The translations under genes and the position numbers were made by a program. From Anaerolineae bacterium (GTDB taxonomy: Bacteria > Chloroflexota > Anaerolineae > UBA4142 > SHND01), in assembly GCA_021463195.1 (NCBI GenBank), contig JAJTXZ010000016.1, positions 1-64,000 of the forward strand: DNA of 64,000 bases, given 5' to 3'. This document shows positions 16,101 through 25,417 of the stretch, piece by piece. Each line of letters opens with the position of its first letter. The stretch's first letter is position 1. Below the pieces are notes generated by a model that worked only from the letters and a program-made list of their open reading frames with translations, ran no database searches and was not told where the DNA came from.

Positions 16101-17198
16101 ATGTCTTTACGTCTTGGCGCTTTGCGCGAAAAAATGAATGAGCTTGGACTCGACGCGCTGATTGTGTCGCGTAATGAGGACCAGCAATATCTCACGGGCT
16201 TTAGCGGACATGCCGACTTTGATTCGGTCCTGTTGATTTCTCAAACCGACGCGCGCATCGTCACTGATTTTCGTTATGTGGAAGCGGCAACTCGCCAAGC
16301 GCCCGCGCTGCCGGTGATGAAACTCGAACGCGGCAAATACGAAATTGGCGACGCGCTGCGCGATTTCGCGCAGGCGAATCATTTGCGAATTGTCGGTTTC
16401 GAGCCGCAGCATGTCAACGTCTTTCGATACAAGCAATGGCAAAAAACCGCGCGTAAAGCGGGCGTCAAACTCAAAGCGGCGGAGGATGTCATCCTGCAAC
16501 TGCGCGCGGTCAAAGACGAATCAGAAATTGGACGGATTCGGCGCGCGGTGGATTTAACCGACGCGGCATTCGCCCATTTCGTTTCGGTAGTGCATCCCGG
16601 CATGACTGAAAAGCAGGGCGCGTGGATTATCGAATCGTATTTCCGCGAACACGGCGCCGAGGGCAACGCCTTTGACCCGATTGTGGCGAGCGGCCCAAAC
16701 GCGGCGCTGCCGCATGCCGTGCCGAGCGACCGTCAAATTCAGTTGGGCGAACCGCTAACGATTGATATTGGCGCGCGTATGGATGGCTACAACGCGGATA
16801 TGACGCGCACGATTATTTTGGGACACACCACCGCCAAATTCGACGAAATCTATAACATTGTTTTGAAAGCGCAGTTAGCGGTTGAAAAACGCGCGCGCGT
16901 CGGGATGAAAGGCAAACAAATTGACCGCATCGCGCGCCGCATTATCGAGCAAGCGGGTTACGGCGAAAACTTTGGACACGGTTTGGGCCACGGCGTCGGA
17001 CGCGTGGTGCATGAACTTCCGCGCGGCGGCAAATCATCCCAAGATATTGTTAAAGCGGGGATGCTTCTCACGATCGAACCGGGCATTTATATCCCCGATT
17101 GGGGCGGCGTGCGAATTGAAGATTTGGTCGTATTCCGCGATGATGGCGTGGAGGTCTTGACGCGTTCGACCAAAGATCCGCTGGCGCGCGCGGCGTAA
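16101..17198 (+). CDS. M24 family Xaa-Pro aminopeptidase/dipeptidase
   Basis: 365 residues with a creatinase-type N-terminal domain (1-~130) and a pita-bread catalytic domain. Metal ligands visible: Asp222 and Asp233 (DIGARMDGYNADMTR), the His of GHGLGHGVGR (293-297), Glu326 (TIEPGIY) and Glu340 (GVRIEDLV). Such cytoplasmic enzymes release N-terminal residues before proline or split X-Pro dipeptides; the exact substrate cannot be read. GGAG precedes the ATG. The phosphoesterase gene follows after 11 bases and is probably co-transcribed. Confidence 0.9.
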   Translation: MSLRLGALREKMNELGLDALIVSRNEDQQYLTGFSGHADFDSVLLISQTDARIVTDFRYVEAATRQAPALPVMKLERGKYEIGDALRDFAQANHLRIVGFEPQHVNVFRYKQWQKTARKAGVKLKAAEDVILQLRAVKDESEIGRIRRAVDLTDAAFAHFVSVVHPGMTEKQGAWIIESYFREHGAEGNAFDPIVASGPNAALPHAVPSDRQIQLGEPLTIDIGARMDGYNADMTRTIILGHTTAKFDEIYNIVLKAQLAVEKRARVGMKGKQIDRIARRIIEQAGYGENFGHGLGHGVGRVVHELPRGGKSSQDIVKAGMLLTIEPGIYIPDWGGVRIEDLVVFRDDGVEVLTRSTKDPLARAA

Positions 17199-17209
17199 TT
17201 AACGTTCCC

Positions 17210-18394
17210 ATGATTCGAATCGTATTCACCGCCGATAATCATCTCAATCGCTATTACGCGAAAATGACGCGCGACCAACTGCGCGAACGGCGCAAGCGCA
17301 TTCGCCAAGCGTTCCGCGCCACCGTTGACTTTGCCATTCAACAGCGCGCGCATTTTTTTTTGCACGGCGGCGATTTGTTTGACAATTCCGACCCCAGTCC
17401 CATCGAGCTCGCGTATGCGGCGCGCGAATTCAAACGTTTGCAAGAACACAACGTGCGCGTTCTCGCCATCAGCGGCAATCACGATATGCCGCGCTATCTG
17501 GGCGAAAGCGCGACGCCGATTCGGATTTATCAAGAATTGGATGCGCTGCGCGTATTCAACAAGCGCGCGCAGGTCGAATTTGAAACATTCGAGATTGACG
17601 GCGCGCGCATCGCCATCGGCGGCCTCGCGCCCGACCCGCGCGCGACCGCCGAGACCGATTTATTGGATGGCGTGGAAATCAATCCGCCCGATGCCGATGT
17701 GAAAATTCTGTTGTTGCACGGCGGCGTGGAGGATGCCGTGCCGCCCGGCTTTGACGACGCGGTGTATAAAAAATCCGCCATCGCCGCGCTGAAACAAATT
17801 GATTATTTCCTCGTCGGTGACATTCACGCCGACAAAAAACTAAATGTCGAACACGCGACCGTGTTGATTCCCGGCGCGACCGAGCGGCTCACCTTTGGCG
17901 AATTGAAAAACGAACCCGGCTTTTATTATCTCGAACTCGAGGGCAAGATCCCGCGCAAATTGCGCCGCGAAACGATTGCGCCGCAGGCGATGCGCCGTCA
18001 CGAAATTCGCTGCGGCAATTTGCCCGCCGACGATCCGACCGAATATATTTTTCAAGAAATTCGCGCCATCAGCGACCCCGACCAATTATTGCAACTGCGC
18101 CTCGAAGGCATCCTTGACCGCGACGCGTATCATAAAATAAAGTTTTTTGATTTGTGGCGCCTTGGCAATGAACTTAATTTTTATTTTGATCTAGATAAAT
18201 CCCAAATCGAAATTCGCGCGCGCGACGCCGACGCGGACAGCAATGCCGCGCCCGCGGAACACGTGGATGTGGAGCGCGAACTCGCGCGCGTCGCCGATGA
18301 ACTGTTGGCCCAAGCCCAAGATGACGACGCGCGTCTAACCATTCAAGAAGCGCACGCGCGCATCGTAAATTTGTACCGACGCGCAAGTGTGTAA
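17210..18394 (+). CDS. Mre11/SbcD-like metallophosphoesterase (YhaO type)
   Basis: 394 residues. The five calcineurin-like motifs appear in order: ADNHLN (8-13), GGDLFD, SGNHD, LLHGG and GDIHADK. The first motif has ADNHLN instead of the usual DxH; Asp9 and His11 keep the metal ligands. A capping region and an acidic, Ala-rich C terminus follow. The size and its Rad50-like partner further down (20924) suggest the YhaO/YhaN pair rather than classical SbcCD. Predicted DNA end-processing nuclease. It follows the M24 gene by 11 bases; a subtilisin gene separates it from the ATPase. Confidence 0.8.
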   Translation: MIRIVFTADNHLNRYYAKMTRDQLRERRKRIRQAFRATVDFAIQQRAHFFLHGGDLFDNSDPSPIELAYAAREFKRLQEHNVRVLAISGNHDMPRYLGESATPIRIYQELDALRVFNKRAQVEFETFEIDGARIAIGGLAPDPRATAETDLLDGVEINPPDADVKILLLHGGVEDAVPPGFDDAVYKKSAIAALKQIDYFLVGDIHADKKLNVEHATVLIPGATERLTFGELKNEPGFYYLELEGKIPRKLRRETIAPQAMRRHEIRCGNLPADDPTEYIFQEIRAISDPDQLLQLRLEGILDRDAYHKIKFFDLWRLGNELNFYFDLDKSQIEIRARDADADSNAAPAEHVDVERELARVADELLAQAQDDDARLTIQEAHARIVNLYRRASV

Positions 18395-18448
18395 AATACA
18401 TCCACCTGCGCTCTCACTCATTTTTCAGCCCAAAGGAGTTTTCTCGCA

Positions 18449-20713
18449 ATGCGTAAAATTATTTTGCTCGCGGCGCTGTGCGCGCTGAGCATCTTTCCCG
18501 CGCTCTTGGTCGCGTCCACTGTCACCGCGCAAAAGGCGCGCCGCGCGCCCCTGCGCCTCAAAACGGGTTTAGTGATACCCACTCACGAAAATTCAATCGC
18601 CGCCGCGCCAATGCCCGAAGCCGCGCTAAACGCGCGCGACTATTATTTGGTGCAATTTCACGGCGCGGTGAATGACGCGTGGAAACAGCAGCTGCAAGCG
18701 GCAGGCGGCGAGATTGTGGCGTACATTCCTGATTTCGCGTTCAAAGTCCGCATGTCAGGTTCGCAAGCGTCGAGTTTTGCGTCGCAGCAAAATGTCGCGT
18801 GGGTGGGCGCGTTCTTGCCCGCGTATAAAATGAATCTCGATTTGAAACGCGGCGACGCTTTCCCCTATACTATTCGCGTCGAAGAGGGCGCGGATATGGC
18901 GGCGACGCTTGCCGCGATTAGCGCGACTGGCGCCCAAGTCTTGGGCGTTGACGAAACTATCGCGCGCGTTGCCGCGTCGAGCGCGCAGGTGGACGCGATT
19001 TCGCGCGTGACCGACGTGGCATGGATTGAAAATTATATTTTGCCGCAAAAGCACAATGATTATGGCGGCGGCGCTATCATCGGCGGCAATATCGCCAACA
19101 CGAACGGTTATGACGGTTCGACGCAAATCGCCGCCGTCGCCGACACCGGTTTGGGTGACGGCACCAAAACGGGCGCGCATCCCGATATTCCCGCGTCGCG
19201 CATTGTCAACATTAATAATTTGCCCGGCGCGACCGATATTTGTTTTATCAAGATTTTTGACGATGGCGCGATTGACGCCGACAGCGGTCACGGCACGCAT
19301 ACTTCCGGTTCCGTGTTGAGCGATGGCGGCGCGAATGGCGAAGGCAAAGGCGTCGCGCCCGCCGCGCAGTTAGTTTTCCAAGCCGTCGAAAATTTTGTCA
19401 AAATCAATCCCGTCTGTCTCGACGCCGGCGAACCGAATACCGGTTATTTCTTGACCGGCTTGCCCGCGAATTTGAGATCGCTGTTCGCGCAAGCGTACAA
19501 GCAAGGCGCGCGTGTGCATTCCAATTCGTGGGGCGCGGCAGTGAATGGCGATTACAACGCCAATAGCGCCGAGACCGATGCGTACGCGTGGAAAAAGAAA
19601 GATTTGACGATTACGTTTTCCGCCGGCAATTCGGGCACGGACGCCGACAAGAACGGCATTGTGGATTTCGGTTCGCTCGGCGCGCCCGCGACCGCGAAAA
19701 ATGTTATCACCGTCGGCGCGAGCGAAAACGACCGTCAAGGGCATTGGGAATGCGACCCGAATTTAAATTACACCTCGCACGATTTGTACCAGACCGCGCA
19801 AACGTGCAATAGCATGGGCGGACAAAATGTTCTCGGCACCTATGGACAACGCTATCCCGATAGTTTCTCGAGAAATCCGCTCAAAAATGATACGACCGCA
19901 GGCAATCAGGAACAAATGGCGGCGTGGTCTTCGCGCGGCCCTGCGGATGATGGACGCATCAAACCGGATGTCGTCGCGCCCGGCACATGGATTCTTTCGA
20001 CCTCCGCCGGTTTATATCAAGAGGGTTATGGCGACCCCAAGAATCCGCGCGTGAATGAATACAGTTGGGATGGCTGGGGCATGCCGCGCAACGAATTTTA
20101 CAAATACATGGGCGGCACTTCAATGTCGAACCCACTCGTCGCCGGCGCGGCAACCGTTGTCCGCGACTATTATCAAAAAGCGCACGGACTCAACGCGTCG
20201 TCCGCATTGGTCAAAGCCACGCTCATCAACTCGGCGGTGGATTTATTGGATGAAAACAATGACGGCGCGAACGACAACGCTTATCCGATTCCAAACAATC
20301 ACGAAGGGTGGGGGCGCGTGAATGTGGCGGACGCGACCGACGGCACGCGTCAATTTGTCCAAGACGCGCCGGGCGTCGTCACAAAAAATCGGCGCAACTA
20401 TCAATATACGTTATCGGGCGGACAGCCCTTTAAAGTCACATTGGTTTGGACCGATTATCCGTCCACCGAAATCGCCGCGCGCAATCTGGTCAACAATTTG
20501 AATCTGCTCGTGATTTCGCCGAGCGGCGTCAAATATAAAGGCAACGTGTTTGCGAATGGTTGGAGCAAAACAAAGGGCAAATATGACGCGGTGAACAATG
20601 TAGAAAATGTATACATTCAATCCGCCGAAGCGGGGACCTGGACCGTGCGCGTCATCGCCGCGAACGTGCCGATGGGGCCGCAGCCCTTTGCGTTGGTCGT
20701 TCAAGGACCGTAA
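18449..20713 (+). CDS. Secreted subtilisin-like serine peptidase (S8, KP-43-like)
   Basis: 754 residues. A signal peptide (MRKIILLAALCALSIFPALL, cleavage near TAQ) is followed by a prodomain-like region (~45-195) with YYLVQFHGAV. The S8 domain carries the triad Asp232 (VADTGLGDG), His281 (SGHGTHTSG) and Ser558 (GGTSMSNPL). A C-terminal beta-rich domain (~640-754; FKVTLVWTDYP, NNLNLLVISPSG, GTWTVRVIA) matches the KP-43-type jelly-roll. It should be an exported, self-processing protease. GGAG precedes the ATG; a terminator at 20845 ends the unit. Its place between the two DNA-repair-like genes appears incidental. Confidence 0.92.
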   Translation: MRKIILLAALCALSIFPALLVASTVTAQKARRAPLRLKTGLVIPTHENSIAAAPMPEAALNARDYYLVQFHGAVNDAWKQQLQAAGGEIVAYIPDFAFKVRMSGSQASSFASQQNVAWVGAFLPAYKMNLDLKRGDAFPYTIRVEEGADMAATLAAISATGAQVLGVDETIARVAASSAQVDAISRVTDVAWIENYILPQKHNDYGGGAIIGGNIANTNGYDGSTQIAAVADTGLGDGTKTGAHPDIPASRIVNINNLPGATDICFIKIFDDGAIDADSGHGTHTSGSVLSDGGANGEGKGVAPAAQLVFQAVENFVKINPVCLDAGEPNTGYFLTGLPANLRSLFAQAYKQGARVHSNSWGAAVNGDYNANSAETDAYAWKKKDLTITFSAGNSGTDADKNGIVDFGSLGAPATAKNVITVGASENDRQGHWECDPNLNYTSHDLYQTAQTCNSMGGQNVLGTYGQRYPDSFSRNPLKNDTTAGNQEQMAAWSSRGPADDGRIKPDVVAPGTWILSTSAGLYQEGYGDPKNPRVNEYSWDGWGMPRNEFYKYMGGTSMSNPLVAGAATVVRDYYQKAHGLNASSALVKATLINSAVDLLDENNDGANDNAYPIPNNHEGWGRVNVADATDGTRQFVQDAPGVVTKNRRNYQYTLSGGQPFKVTLVWTDYPSTEIAARNLVNNLNLLVISPSGVKYKGNVFANGWSKTKGKYDAVNNVENVYIQSAEAGTWTVRVIAANVPMGPQPFALVVQGP

Positions 20714-20716
20714 TCG

Positions 20717-20830
20717 GCGCCTAGTACTAACTTGATGAGAATGCGGGGTGCCAAACTTCCGAAATTTGCCAAATTTCGAAAGTTTGAACTCATCAAACCC
20801 GCAACCTCATGTTGGTCGAGTACTAGCGCT
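20717..20830. repeat. Fold-back palindromic element
   Basis: GCGCCTAGTACT at the left pairs with AGTACTAGCGC at the right. Inside, TTGATGAG pairs with CTCATCAA, and AAACTTCCGAAATTTG with CAAATTTCGAAAGTTT. About 114 bp, non-coding. No second copy was noticed in this window. Confidence 0.65.
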
Positions 20831-20844
20831 CACAGGATCATCAA

Positions 20845-20878
20845 GGGATGCGGCAAGCGCGCCGCATCCTCTTTTTTT
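20845..20878 (+). terminator. Intrinsic terminator after the subtilisin gene
   Basis: GGGATGCGGC-aagcgc-GCCGCATCCT then C and seven T. It lies inside a longer open frame of the downstream gene, which supports the later start at 20924. Confidence 0.9.
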
Positions 20879-20886
20879 ACGCGCAT

Positions 20887-20915
20887 TTGCGGAACAATCG
20901 TTCTATGCGTAGAAT
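20887..20915 (+). promoter_or_regulatory. Promoter of the Rad50/YhaN-like gene, nearly leaderless
   Basis: TTGCGG (20887-20892), 17 bases, TAGAAT (20910-20915). The start codon at 20924 is eight bases beyond the -10. Confidence 0.6.
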
Positions 20916-20923
20916 GTCGAAAC

Positions 20924-23900
20924 ATGATTCGCCTCAAACGTCTTTACGCGCACGATTTCAAACAACTTTCCGAAATCGAAATTTCTTTTCCCGACACGGG
21001 ACGTATTCTGGTGCAAGGCAAAAATGAAGCGGGAAAATCCACGCTCTTTGAAGCGGTCTTTTTCGCGCTCTTTGGCGCGGCGCTCAATACCGAAAGCGGC
21101 GCCAAAAATCTCGATGACCTCATTCGCTACGACCAAGAAAAAGCGCGCGTCGAACTTGATGTGCAGGCGCGCGATCGTATTTTCAAAATCACGCGCACCC
21201 TCATTCGCGGCAAAACCAACAAGTGGGAATTGGAGATTGCGCGCCCCGACGGCGCGCTCGAAGAAATTCGCGGCAACAAAGCGGTGAACGAACGACTGGT
21301 CAGCGAATTGGGTTTTGACGCCGAAGCGTTGCTCAACACCTGTTTTGTCGAACAAAAAAAATTGGAAAAACTCGAGGGTATGAGCAAAGCAAAGCGCGAA
21401 GAATCGCTCTCGAAAATTTTGAATCTGGAACGCTTGCTCGAACTGGAAGAGCGAATAAAGTTGCGCGGCGAGGATGAAAAACTTTTGACGCGTCTCGCGC
21501 AGCGCGTAGAGCTTGGGCGCGCGCAAGCAGAGCTGCCGGGCGTCGCGCAAACATTGCAGCGCGCCGAGTCCGAACTAAAACAGTTGGATGTGCGCGCCGC
21601 GCTGGAACGCGCGCTAACTGAACTGGACGCGCGCGAAACGTTAACGCAAGAACTTGACGCGCTGCAAATTCAACGCGTCGCGCTGCAAACGCAAATGGCG
21701 CGCGTGGACGCGCTCGACCGCGCGCAACAGACAATGAGCTTGTTGCTTGTGCGCCACGACGCGCTGGCGCACGACCAAGAACAATCCGCCGCGCTTGAAA
21801 CTGAACGCGTCGAAATCGAACGCGCGCTCCAAGAACAGCTGCCCGCGCTAGTCGCGCGTCAAGACGAAATTAAACGCCTCGGCGTTTTAGCGGCGCGGCT
21901 TACGCGCGTCGAAGCCGCGCGTGGCGCGATTCTGAATGATTTGCAACGCGCGCAGAATCGGCGGCAGGAACTTGACGCGCATTTAGAGCGCGGCGCGAAT
22001 TTGAACGCGACGATTGAACAACATACGGCGCGGCTTGCCGCGCTTGACGAAAAATTGCGCGCGTACGAGATCGGCAACGCGTTAGGCGCATGGGCGACGG
22101 CAATGGATGAGGTTGCGAGCGGCGCGGCAGATGCTTCTCAAAGCAGCGCCAAAAAGATAGAGCGCGACGCGCTCGGACGCGCCCAGCGCCAATATCTGAT
22201 TTATCTCGCCGTCATTGTCACTGGCATCGGACTCGTCAGCGCCATTCTTTTGCCCGCGCTCGTTTTACGCAGCGCGAATCTTTTTCTCGGCGTATTGGTC
22301 GCGCTCGTTCTCGCCGCCATCGCCACCTTTGCGGTCATTCTCATCGCGCGACGACTTGTCCAACTCAATCGGCAGGCGACTCTGTTGACCCAAGAGCTTG
22401 GACGCCTCGAAGGCCAAGCCGCCGCCAAACAAACGTTGCAACAAAATGCGCGCGAACGTCTTGACGCGGCGGCGGCGCATTTGCGCGCGCTCGATCCGTC
22501 AATGCCGCCGACGACGGAAGCGGCGCGCGCGCGCCGCGTGGACCTCGCGGCGACATTGGAAAATAAGACGCGCGCCGAGTTGGAAGTCGAGCGCGAAACG
22601 GAACGTGAAAAATTCAATTACGCCTGCGCGCAGCGCGACGAGATAGCGCGTCGCATTCAAGAGTCATCGCCCGCGACCCAAGACAGTATCCCGCAGTTGG
22701 AACGTCGGCACGCGCGCGCGGAACAAATTCTCAATCGTTGGCGCCCCCGCCTCGCGCGACGCTGCGCGCCATTGAATACGCAGCCCGAGACCGAAGCGCT
22801 GCGCGACGCGTACCGCGCGGCGCAAAGCGACATCAAAGCGCTGCAAGCGCGCGCGCAGCAAGCCGATAAATTGGCGCATGACTTGGCGCGTCTACAAGAG
22901 CGCATTGCAAAAACTCGGGACGAAATGCGAGCGCATTATGATGAAATTGTTCCGCTGTTGGATGAACGCGCGGCGGCATGGTCGCCCACTCTCGCGCGCG
23001 CTGCGTATGTGACGCTGCAAGCGCAATTAGCGGCGTCGTTTCGCGACATCGGCGGCGAAACGACGCGCGCGCAAACCGCGCAAGTGGAAAAGCGTTTTGG
23101 CGCGCTGGAACGCGAGCGCGCGATTCGGCAGCGCAACGCGGCGGACGCGCTCCACGCCGCGCGCGCTTTGAAGAACGAATTGGGCGCGGTTGAAACTTTA
23201 CCCGACAAACCCGCGTTGGCGGAATTGCGCGCGCAGGTTGAACGCGTGAGAGAAAATCCCTTGCAAGACCGCGCGGCATTGGAAATACGCGTGCGGCAGT
23301 TGCATCAACGCGTCGGCGAATTGAACGGCACGCGTGAACGCTTTGAACGCGAGCTCGGTCTGGTCGGCGAAAACGTGAACGTCCAAGCCGCGGAATTGGA
23401 ATTGCGCGCCGAGCAGCGCGAACAGTCGCAGCGCAAATACAGCGCCGAGATTGTCGCGCGCGCGCGACGGCGCATCGTGCATCAAGTGCTGCCCGCGACG
23501 ATGGATTATATGCGCCGCATCTTGCCGCAGTTGACGCGCGACCGATATCACGACGCGGAGCTCGACGCCGAAAGTTTCAAAATCAGAGTGTGGGATGAGC
23601 GGGCGGGCCAAAGCGGCGCCTGGAAAGAAAAAAATATTTTCAGCGGCGGGACCAAAGACCAATTTTCGCTTGCGCTGCGTCTGGCGTTTGCGCTGGCGAC
23701 GTTGCCGCAAGAACGCGGCGCTTCGCCCGGTTTTATTTTTTTGGACGAGCCGCTCGGTTCGTTCGATGACGACCGCGCGCAAGCGTTGTTATTCCTGTTG
23801 ACCGAAGGCGAAATCGGCCGCGCCTTTGATCAAATTTTTCTCATTAGCCATGTGCCGGTGCCAGAAAGTAAATTTACACATCGCATTCGCCTGGAGAATG

Positions 23901-23935
23901 GAACGGTGACGCAAAATAGCATTGAAAATATCTGA
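20924..23935 (+). CDS. Rad50/SbcC-like ATPase with mid-protein transmembrane hairpin (YhaN type)
   Basis: About 1003 residues from ATG 20924 (MIRLKRLYAHDFKQL). An in-frame start at 20732 is rejected because it spans a terminator and the promoter. Walker A is GKNEAGKST; the C-terminal ATPase lobe has the signature IFSGGTKDQFSLALRLA and Walker B FIFLDEP with D-loop GSFDD. Long Arg/Glu/Ala coiled coils lie between. Near the apex, where SbcC/Rad50 carries a zinc hook, two hydrophobic helices (about 425-449 and 455-475) form a membrane hairpin and there is no CxxC. B. subtilis YhaN has a comparable plan. Likely a membrane-tethered DNA-end ATPase acting with the 17210 phosphoesterase. Confidence 0.85.
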   Translation: MIRLKRLYAHDFKQLSEIEISFPDTGRILVQGKNEAGKSTLFEAVFFALFGAALNTESGAKNLDDLIRYDQEKARVELDVQARDRIFKITRTLIRGKTNKWELEIARPDGALEEIRGNKAVNERLVSELGFDAEALLNTCFVEQKKLEKLEGMSKAKREESLSKILNLERLLELEERIKLRGEDEKLLTRLAQRVELGRAQAELPGVAQTLQRAESELKQLDVRAALERALTELDARETLTQELDALQIQRVALQTQMARVDALDRAQQTMSLLLVRHDALAHDQEQSAALETERVEIERALQEQLPALVARQDEIKRLGVLAARLTRVEAARGAILNDLQRAQNRRQELDAHLERGANLNATIEQHTARLAALDEKLRAYEIGNALGAWATAMDEVASGAADASQSSAKKIERDALGRAQRQYLIYLAVIVTGIGLVSAILLPALVLRSANLFLGVLVALVLAAIATFAVILIARRLVQLNRQATLLTQELGRLEGQAAAKQTLQQNARERLDAAAAHLRALDPSMPPTTEAARARRVDLAATLENKTRAELEVERETEREKFNYACAQRDEIARRIQESSPATQDSIPQLERRHARAEQILNRWRPRLARRCAPLNTQPETEALRDAYRAAQSDIKALQARAQQADKLAHDLARLQERIAKTRDEMRAHYDEIVPLLDERAAAWSPTLARAAYVTLQAQLAASFRDIGGETTRAQTAQVEKRFGALERERAIRQRNAADALHAARALKNELGAVETLPDKPALAELRAQVERVRENPLQDRAALEIRVRQLHQRVGELNGTRERFERELGLVGENVNVQAAELELRAEQREQSQRKYSAEIVARARRRIVHQVLPATMDYMRRILPQLTRDRYHDAELDAESFKIRVWDERAGQSGAWKEKNIFSGGTKDQFSLALRLAFALATLPQERGASPGFIFLDEPLGSFDDDRAQALLFLLTEGEIGRAFDQIFLISHVPVPESKFTHRIRLENGTVTQNSIENI

Positions 23936-23961
23936 CGTTAACGCGCGCGCCGTTCTGCGCG

Positions 23962-23989
23962 TTGACACTCTGTCCGTCTGGTCTATAAT
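23962..23989 (+). promoter_or_regulatory. Strong sigma70-type promoter
   Basis: TTGACA (23962-23967), 16 bases, TATAAT (23984-23989), upstream of the sugar-binding lipoprotein gene and the seven-gene run ending at 30707. Confidence 0.85.
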
Positions 23990-24007
23990 CTACAATAGCT
24001 TCGCTGG

Positions 24008-25417
24008 ATGCTTTCCCATCCGACAATAATGCGCTCGCATTTTCCGTTTTTCATGTATTCGATACGTTCACAAATCGCTCGTTTTTTGACGTTGGCGTTA
24101 TGCCTCGGCAGTCTGGTCATTGTAAACGGTTGCGGCGCGGCGCCTGCTTTGCCTCCGGCGCCTGCGACTCCTTCCGCCAATTCCGCCGATAACTCGACAA
24201 CGCTTACGGTCTGGCATACTTTTACCGATACGCCGCGCGAGACGTTTGAAAAACTCGCGCAAGATTTCCATCGCGTCTATCCTGATCTCAATATCAATCC
24301 GGTGTATGTTGGCAGCCGCGATGATTTGACCAAGCAATACAATGCCGCCATTGCGCTGGGCGCCGCGCCGGATCTTGTTCTCGCCGACCGCAGACAAATC
24401 GCGGATTTTGCGGCGGCGGGCGGACTGCAGCCGATGGAATCATTTTTGCGCGACGCGGATTTGGGCTTGACGCCGCAAGATACCAAAGATTTTCTGAATG
24501 GCGCGTTACAGTTGGGCAAATTCCCTATGCTCGGCGAGCGCACTTTTGGAATGCCGTTCAATCAAGAGGCGTTCGTGCTGTTTTATAACGCGAACCGTTT
24601 CAAAGAATTAAAGGTCGCGCGCGCGCCGCGCACTTGGGAGGAATTCGCCGAGGACAGCAAATTGGCGTCCGCCGAAAAAACATATGGCTGGGTTTTATAT
24701 CCCAGCGCCGCGATGTTGGAGGCGATGCTCGCGAGTCGCGGCAGCGCGCTCTTGACCGATGCCGAAACGCGCGCGTTATTCCAAGAGCGCGCGGGTTTGG
24801 CGACTTTGAAAATGACGGCGGAATTGTCTGGGGCAGGGTATGCCAAGCTCATGGCGAGCGCGCCTGAGGCGCAGCAAGAATTCGCGTCGGGGCGCGCGAC
24901 ATTTTATCTGGGCTGGATGTCAGAGCTGGATACGCTGCAAGCATTGCAGCGCCAAAGCAAATCAAATTTTGAAATCGCGCTCGCGCCGCTGCCGCAGAGT
25001 TCCGCCGATGAAACGTGGCTGCTCACGCGCGGCGATTTTTTTGGAATCTCCGCCGCGCCGCATGGACGCACTGATGTCGCGCGCGCGCGCAACGCGTGGT
25101 TTTTTGTGCGCTGGATGACGGCGCCGACGCAGAGCGCGCAATGGGTGCGCGTGACCAATGCGATTCCTTTGCGCGCGTCCGCGCTGCAATTCATCGCGCC
25201 GGATTTGAGCAAGAACGCGCGCTATCGCCAAATCGCCGAAGCGTTTCAAGGCGCGCTGCCGAATCTTGTCGCGCAGCCCGCGCTGCCGGCGATAGAACGT
25301 ATCGAGCAGCAGGTGGCGGGTCTATGGCTTGAAGCGACGGAACCGAAAGCCCAAATCAGCGCGCTGCTCGATACATTGGCGGCGCGTGTCAATTCGATGT
25401 TGGCGGCGCAGCCATGA
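24008..25417 (+). CDS. ABC-type sugar-binding lipoprotein (family 1 extracellular SBP), orphan
   Basis: Up to 469 residues. Starts at 24008, 24029 or 24053 are all possible; the last gives MYSIRSQIARFL, the tidiest lipoprotein signal, ending at lipobox VNGC. The mature protein opens TTLTVWHTFTDTPRETFEKLAQDF and has YNAAIALGAAPDLVLAD, MPFNQEAFVLFYNANRF, PRTWEEFAE and FYLGWMSELD, all typical of MalE/UgpB-like binding proteins. No permease or ATPase genes adjoin, so it may serve a transporter elsewhere. Its stop overlaps the next start by four bases. Confidence 0.88.
   Translation: MLSHPTIMRSHFPFFMYSIRSQIARFLTLALCLGSLVIVNGCGAAPALPPAPATPSANSADNSTTLTVWHTFTDTPRETFEKLAQDFHRVYPDLNINPVYVGSRDDLTKQYNAAIALGAAPDLVLADRRQIADFAAAGGLQPMESFLRDADLGLTPQDTKDFLNGALQLGKFPMLGERTFGMPFNQEAFVLFYNANRFKELKVARAPRTWEEFAEDSKLASAEKTYGWVLYPSAAMLEAMLASRGSALLTDAETRALFQERAGLATLKMTAELSGAGYAKLMASAPEAQQEFASGRATFYLGWMSELDTLQALQRQSKSNFEIALAPLPQSSADETWLLTRGDFFGISAAPHGRTDVARARNAWFFVRWMTAPTQSAQWVRVTNAIPLRASALQFIAPDLSKNARYRQIAEAFQGALPNLVAQPALPAIERIEQQVAGLWLEATEPKAQISALLDTLAARVNSMLAAQP

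Noticed and set aside
20732-20923. Longer N terminus for the Rad50-like ATPase
   Set aside because: It would run through a fold-back repeat, a terminator and the likely promoter; the ATPase fold begins at 20924.
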